Shown here: positions 58,401 through 64,000 of the stretch, piece by piece
How the letters are laid out: each line of letters opens with the position of its first letter
Position numbering within the stretch: position 1 is the stretch's first letter
Assembly (NCBI GenBank): GCA_002682825.1
Contig: NOKP01000030.1
Coordinates: 257,924-321,923 of the forward strand
Direction of reading: 5' to 3'
DNA length: 64,000 nucleotides
From: Neonectria sp. B-13
Lineage: Eukaryota; Ascomycota; Sordariomycetes; Hypocreales; Nectriaceae
Program-made: the position numbers and the translations under genes
The notes under the pieces: model-generated
Database searches by the model: none
What the model saw: the letters and a program-made list of their open reading frames with translations, nothing else
What the model was told of the DNA's origin: nothing

Positions 58401-59883
58401 CCCGTAGCCCGACAAACTGTGCTACAAATCCAGCGAGACCAACGATGACACCAGCAAATGTTTTCCATTGCAACATTCCAATCCCTCGCATGATCTGATG
58501 ATCCGTCGCTCGGCGCGACATGGTGATGATGGTACGAGGCGTCGATGTATGCGTTGCAAACGACTCAAAAAGTTGATCGTTGACGGTCTGTCTCTGTTGC
58601 AGCCAGTAGATGCCTATCTCAGACTCTTTGCTCGCTTTGTAGCGCTTCTCTTGAGTGCTATCCTCGATCACATGAGCACAGAGGAGCACCCCGAGCACTA
58701 GTAAGACGGTACCACCAGCTGCCAAAGGAAAGGCATGAGCACCCATAGGCTTATCGTCCTTTTGGAATTTGGGTCGAAGTGTGGGATAGTAGGTCATCAG
58801 GCCAAAGAAAATCAGGACGCCTGACTGCAGAACAACACCGAGTGCTGCGACAACTTGAATCCAGCCTCGTTCATGACAGTTTTGGAGATTGAGAGATATG
58901 TTGGGCGCGTCGAGACTCGTATCTCGAACGACTGTGAGAGTTGTGGACCTGGCGGCCTTCTCGGATCGGTCCTGAGATGTGGCTTGGGCGCTTGCTGGGG
59001 GTTGCTTGGGCGTCCCTTGTTCGGCAGCAGATTCCGGTGATGGTATTTGAGAATCTGTTTCAAAAGCAACTGTTAGTACATATTTCAAAGTAGAGTAGAG
59101 TATTTTTGATTGGATTCTTATAGAACTTTCCTATATTTCGGGACCGCGAAAATCTCTTTCGTAGACCCTTTTTTGTGTTGCTAGAAGTTGGGGTTGCAAG
59201 TGCATCGCTGCCATGAGCCGGCGGGGCCTGACGTTCCGATGCAGCTTTCTTCGGTGTTGGACCAATTTCTTACATGAACTGTCAGGTATTGGAATGGATA
59301 AGAAGGAATGAAGAGTTTAAGATACCTTCCAGTAACCTGTCTTTGAGAGCTTGCTTGAGTGACTTGAATTCCACCTTGCTAACTTTGTTCGTTGAGCTGA
59401 TACGGTCAAAGTTCCTAGGAAAGAGGCAGATGTATTCCCAAACTGGAGCTGAGCCCTGACAACGTACTATGCTTTCGCCGTTGTAGAGCTCACAAACCTC
59501 TCGAGATGTCGATGACATCAGCTCCATCTCGGCGGCTGATACGTTCTCCTTTGCGCGACCGACAACGGCCTTCAACCACATCGGGCCGCCGACCCTAATA
59601 GCGCTCACGAGGATGGTGATGATCCCCAGAGGAGCCATAGCCACCGCTATACAGTCTGCCCAGCCTAGAGCTTGACTCATGAATTGCATCGTGACGCGCT
59701 CACCAAAGAGTGCTATAATACTAGAAGAACGTGAGCTAATGTCTCGATGGTGTGCTAGGAGAGGGCTATTCACGGGGCTAAGTCAGAGAAAAGATTGTTA
59801 GTGAAGTCATCGAAAGAGTCGGCAATGGCGAAGTCCACCAGCATCGCGAGAATGAGGCAGAGCCATTTCTGGTGTTGCGACAT
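55468..59883 (-). CDS. Large membrane-anchored ankyrin-repeat protein
   Basis: Three exons: 59883..59774, 59720..59326, 59054..55468; 1363 residues. Exon 1 supplies a signal peptide (WLCLILAMLVDFAIADS) followed by DDFTNNLFSDLAP. Exon 2 carries ALFGERVTMQFMSQ, a hydrophobic span (APLGIITILVSAI) and RVGGPMWLKAVVGRA, a conserved opening of a fungal family often linked to ankyrin repeats. Exon 3 has three to four more membrane spans (about 230-420), a long soluble middle, then about eight ankyrin repeats from about residue 980 (NWTPLHYASVSGN, GANPLHIAAGQGN, GWTSLHLAALHEK, GRTALILACN, GKTPLHLVLDF). Function is unknown; the layout suggests a surface or endomembrane sensor with a repeat-based interaction domain. 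The second intron (271 bp) is unusually long and could hide another exon. Confidence 0.8.
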
Positions 59884-61236
59884 GTTGAAGTTGGTTCATG
59901 AGAAACCTCTGATAGCGTCTACGAATGCTTGGCAATGTGGGAAGAGTCTTGAACGTGTCGGTTTTCTTTTGATGGGGTAGAGAGGCAAAAGTTGGAGGAA
60001 AATTGCTCCAGAAGATCTCAAACATTATTAAAAACTCAAGCGAACATCCATGCGCATCATTGGGCTTGGATGAGGGGAAGTACGCTGTCTTGCAGCCTGA
60101 TATCACCCTTCTTCATGCGGGCCATGCAGCAAAGTGCACTTAGCGACGACAATCATTGGGCACTTCCATAGCATCCGCATAAAAGCTGAAAGAAATCTGT
60201 CCAGGAGGTGAGATAATTGATTTCGCCGTCCTGACACACTGCATTCTATTGGTAGAAATTCCGCCAAAGTGCAGTTTATGATGTGGAAAGCTGAGGCGAG
60301 GTGAATGAGGTAATTCGTGCTGATGTTTCTACCCCGCCGTGGGCATACAGAATACGACTGAGCGTTGAGCACTATGCTTAAGACGATATGTTCTCTCCAT
60401 CCCCAAGGCCCTCTCCATGTAGTCCCCAGATCTTTCCCAGTGAATTTGGTGGCCCGGCTCGAATTGGCTTTGCGATAGTGTCATGGTCGGATCATGTCAT
60501 CCTCGTCCTTTCCATCGGGTAGACTAGGCACACCTGCCTTTGTCGCCTGTTGCCATGCCTAGAGATCACACGTAAAGAACCGACTAGGACATAATTTGGA
60601 ACCATGACATTAGCCTCACACTACCGTTCGCGGAGTGATCCAGGGTTTCTGGCACCAGGTCAGGGAATTCTTTCCGGCATATTAAGAATCCCTTGCCGTG
60701 TTTGACTCGGAAACATTGACCGGCATCAAAAGATTGAACGCTAAAGAGTCTACCCCGTTCATCGCCTCCTCAGCCGTCTATAGTCCACTTGAGGGCATCT
60801 CTGTGAGGTTCTTGACTTTGAGTACTTGACTGGCTTGTTATGGAGACGCATGCAGTCACACCTCCTGACGGCTTGACTGGAAGGGTGTCTGGCAGTGTAA
60901 CATGGCCATTATTAAGATACTACACGCCAACGCAGGAGCTGGTGATACTCCTAGTCGTGAATAGATGACTGTTTGGTTATGGGTTCTGATATGGTGCGTG
61001 CCAACGGTCCATGTCGTCTAACTTGCTTTCCTGAACCTGGTAGTGGTAGGAGGTACGTTGTTAAATTATCCCAAAGCTTGCTTGTTTTGGTTCGAGATAT
61101 GTAGCCTCGGAGATGCGCATTCTATTGGTAGAAGACAGCAACATATGGAGATGAAACACAGAGGGGGAGCAATAAAGGGTGTGCTGGTCACAAACTATCC
61201 TCTTTGCCATAAGCAGAAGAACTACTCCGACCAAGA
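59884..61236. other. Intergenic interval
   Basis: About 1.35 kb with no supportable gene; it holds the ankyrin gene promoter and the 3' region of the methyltransferase gene. Confidence 0.4.
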
Positions 61237-62776
61237 TTAGGCAGGCTTCCGACCCCAGACTACCTTTTGCCAGAAGAATAGATGAGCGTTTTTGGACCGA
61301 GTCTCACGCCGGAAGTGGGAAAGGTAAACGGTGACCTCCTCTTTCGTCCAGCCTAAAACGGTGGCCATGTAGAGCACAGTGCCCTCTGCATCCTGTTCAA
61401 GCGCGAGTTGTGTATAAGAGCCGACCTCCCGGAGTGTCGAGTCTTTAGGCCACCCGCCAAAGGGGTTCTATCCTCGTATTAGCTCTCGATACCAGTGGGT
61501 CCGTCAGAGAGGAGACCTACCTTGAAATCTCTTTCCTCAATATCGACGAATCCGGCTTCCTGCATAGCCTTCTTCTGTATACCGTCTTCAAAGACCGTGA
61601 ATGGCCGGCCTAGCCTGCGCCCACCTTCAACGAAAATCTTTCCCCACTGCCTCACAGCACTGGTCTCAGGAACCGGATTGTCATCACTCTGAAGATACGA
61701 TGACGGCTCGTAGCTCTCAAGATAGCCTCCTGGCTTGAGGGACTTATATGCCTGCTTGAAGAGGGCTGTCCAGTCCTTGATACTGCCGACAAGCCAGCGC
61801 ATATGGACGTAATCGAGAGATTCGTCCTGAAATGTCCATTCCTGCGTACAGTCATCGATTTGGCTATATTTGGGGCAAGAGTTAGCGCCAGAGATGATCA
61901 TCGTAGTACATATCAAGCCCTTAGTCCTTACAACTCAAGGTTTGGCGGAACCCAACTTGGTTGAATGGGTGCGAGATCAGTCCCGATGACCGAGGCGTTG
62001 GGAAACTCGTCAGCAAAATCACTTGGTCTCGTGTAAGCTCATAGCATTTCCAGGACGAAACCATAGGGAAGCATACATTGCCCAGATGCCTGGCTAGTCA
62101 GTAAACCACCTGTATTTACTCGTCTTGAGCGACGTACCTGTTCCGGTTCCAATGTCCACAACCGTCTAGTCGATCATATCGATTAGTGAACTGACGACGT
62201 CTAGTAAATTCGAGCCATACCTGTACGTCTGACAGCGGTGCTAGGTATAGCTTATCCCCAGCCAAAAGGGTGAGAACATGATGGCTACACATGTCGATAA
62301 GCTGAGTTCTGCGTCTAGCCGTGCTAAACTCACTTGATATCCATCCCTTCCTGAGATTTGTCGTCGATGGGACCCCTGTTCCCAAGTCAGCTACTCTAAC
62401 CACGTCTCCGATGTCTAGGTACTTGAACGAACCAGTACTCGGCATTTCCACGCTCACTGTGGTATGTCCTACCATGGATGGTCCGGTACTTCAGGATGCT
62501 ATATGCCAGGGACGCAGTTGAACTTTCACTATCAAACACAGCCGAGTCAGCATCGTCGGGCTCGTCGACTTCCTAGAGGGCCCTATAAGTTAGTTTCGAA
62601 GTACAAACGCCTCTTTACACTGTCTCATTACTAACCGCTAATTGCGTCCAGTGTTGCGGAGGAAGGATGTCGGCGTCTGTATGTGGGCTAAGCTGTTCAG
62701 TTTCCGTCTGAGCTGGCGGCGTCGACTCAGCCATAACGTCAGCAGCAGGTTCGCTCCGAGATGGTAAGTCTGACAT
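61237..62776 (-). CDS. LaeA/UMTA-type SAM-dependent methyltransferase
   Basis: Nine exons: 62776..62636, 62572..62433, 62375..62334, 62284..62221, 62165..62138, 62089..62077 (13 nt), 62021..61932, 61863..61521, 61467..61237; 363 residues. Phases agree at all eight joins. The acidic N-terminus leads to [26 protein letters not shown] and EYWGPIDD, typical of the family. SAM motif I is [20 protein letters not shown], beginning at residue 131 and spread over three exons. Later blocks are [31 protein letters not shown] and [13 protein letters not shown]; the end is VVWGRKPA. Relatives include the secondary-metabolism regulator LaeA and many cluster-bound methyltransferases; the substrate is unknown. 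No biosynthetic enzymes lie next to it in the window. Intact. Confidence 0.9.
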
Positions 62777-63697
62777 CTTATTTGACGATGCGGTGGCATG
62801 TACGACACAGAGTGACAGAGAGTTGAAAGCGGCATGGAATGATCATCTTATGTGAGGGCAAAGTGCGGGGATACACAGGAGCTTTGCGTCTTTATTCAAC
62901 CAACACAAGACAACGCTTAAGCCAATAGGCCATCGCGCTGACCCTGTGCCATGTCGCGGCACCGTGCCGGTGCATGCCAAGATCAATTGGTCACCGCTAC
63001 TTCTTCCCAGTAAGGCATTGATAGTCTCTTCTTCCTCTGGTGATACGTGCATAATGTCATACACCAGCACGTAAAACATCAGATGATGGGCTACCCAGCT
63101 TGCCGGATCTACGGAGTAGTTTTCACCACCCTCCATGTGAAAAGACCATGCCGGAAAGAGCACGATCCACCGATGGTAAAATATAGTCTCGAACCCTGCT
63201 TTAAACCCACTCCATGATCGAATACTGGTATCCAAGTCATTTCGACGGTGAGTTCCAAACCAAGGGAACGTTGCATTGCAGAGTCAAAAGCGACAATAGC
63301 CCAAATTTCGCTGGCTGCATACGCCCCGCTCTAAGCCTGTCACTCTGGTAATGCTCGACCAATGGCTTGTGATCCGGGAGATGACCAATCATGGAATCGT
63401 ACTCAGCCATCATGATGCTGGTCGTCAAGAGAACCGGCTATCCACGAATGTTCATTGAAGCAATGGTACTGCTGTTTCCAGCTCACGGATTCCAAGCAAT
63501 GCAAAGACAAGCGGTAGAGCCAATTGGCACCCAGAATGTATGCGAGCCTCTGACTCCGTGTCTGGAACCCCTGATTCTAGGCAGGTCCCCACCCTCGCTG
63601 AAGATGATTCGCGAATATTTGAGAATGGGTTGTTGCATCTTGGCTAGTAAATGAACCAGACGGCACTGTCAGTTGATCCTCTCTTCATCAGCTGAAC
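62777..63697. other. Interval with possible small unrecognised gene on minus strand
   Basis: Minus-strand frames at 63428..63237 and 63235..62843 (the latter 130 codons, with FETIFYHRWIVLFPAWSFHM and MHVSPEEEETINALLG) are somewhat protein-like and adjacent, but splice signals to join them were not found and no family is recognised. Otherwise this is the promoter region of two divergent genes. Confidence 0.3.
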
Positions 63698-64000
63698 ATG
63701 GATTATCGGAACGAGGAGCCATCATCTCACATAATGATGGCTGGCACAACCAGCTGCAACGAACTCAGTTACGAGGTTAGTGGAAGAATATTCACATTGC
63801 AAAACGTCGTCACCAATCTAACGATGGAAGTCGACTCGTTCACAATGACTCAGAACAGTACAGGCTGGTTCAGAACTCAGACTTCCAACACGCGATGGCT
63901 AACAAAAAGCATCGAGACTATCCCCGGTGTCGTGGACTACCGAATCTTGAAACCGAACGGTGTGCAGATCCGTCGGGCGCGCTTTGGCGATTGGTACACC
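63698..64000 (+). CDS. 5' end of an unrecognised gene (3' partial)
   Basis: An open frame starts at ATG 63698 (MDYRNEEPSS) and continues without a stop for 101 codons to the end of the window. It contains NVVTNLTMEVDSFTMTQ and VVDYRILKPNGVQIRRA, balanced composition and no low complexity. No signal peptide, membrane span or family motif is recognised. The open length and composition suggest coding, but nothing more can be said without the downstream sequence. Confidence 0.45.
   Translation, partial: MDYRNEEPSSHIMMAGTTSCNELSYEVSGRIFTLQNVVTNLTMEVDSFTMTQNSTGWFRTQTSNTRWLTKSIETIPGVVDYRILKPNGVQIRRARFGDWYT

Noticed and set aside
61237..62776. Secondary-metabolite cluster around the LaeA-like gene
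   Set aside because: No polyketide synthase, peptide synthetase, terpene cyclase or P450 is visible within the window on either side.
1..64000. tRNA, rRNA genes and CRISPR arrays
   Set aside because: Scanned by eye for T-loop GGTTCGAATC-type boxes and evenly spaced direct repeats; no convincing cloverleaf or array found. Dedicated tools could still reveal a tRNA.

Overview
This window comes from a filamentous ascomycete (Pezizomycotina). The evidence is many GT-AG introns of about 48-110 bp with CTRAC-like branch points, a HET-domain gene, a Zn2Cys6 transcription factor, a LaeA-like methyltransferase, a 7TM-RGS hybrid and several secreted or cytosolic carbohydrate-active enzymes. A Sordariomycete is plausible, but the species cannot be read from the sequence. 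AT-rich stretches and C-to-T differences between two copies of a short repeat look like repeat-induced point mutation (RIP). All functional calls rest on motifs recognised by eye; no database search was run.

Left part (1-23 kb): the 3' part of an unrecognised gene with a C-terminal membrane segment; an arrestin-like protein; about 5.5 kb of gene-poor DNA with a small broken gene at 3.9-4.5 kb; a secreted alpha-carbonic anhydrase; a short-chain dehydrogenase; an acyltransferase-family gene that has lost its catalytic His and is frameshifted; a HET-domain protein; a tannase with a Kex2-type internal site; a repeat-bearing gap holding a decayed paralogue of the first gene; and a four-helix membrane protein.

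Middle (24-46 kb): a 997-residue PLP-dependent group II decarboxylase and, 1.7 kb away, a dipeptidyl peptidase III gene whose second intron has a mutated donor (CTACGT where GTACGT is expected). Then comes a carbohydrate island: an MFS lactose-permease-like transporter, a GH43 and a GH35 enzyme without signal peptides, and a GH79 beta-glucuronidase with one. These activities fit the side chains of arabinogalactan proteins: a secreted glucuronidase, an importer and two cytosolic exo-hydrolases. This is an inference from family membership and gene proximity.

Right part (46-64 kb): a candidate copia-type LTR lies 19 bp past the stop codon of a 7TM-RGS (GprK/Rgs7-like) gene. Then come 3 kb with no supportable gene, a Zn2Cys6 regulator whose zinc cluster is split by a 15-nt exon, a divergent YdeI/OmdA-family gene, a large membrane-anchored ankyrin protein, a nine-exon LaeA/UMTA-type methyltransferase with a 13-nt exon, and the 5' end of an unrecognised gene running off the window.

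Intron-exon structures were built by hand from splice signals, phase and continuity of family motifs. Exon coordinates are given in each entry. No tRNA, rRNA or CRISPR array was found by eye.
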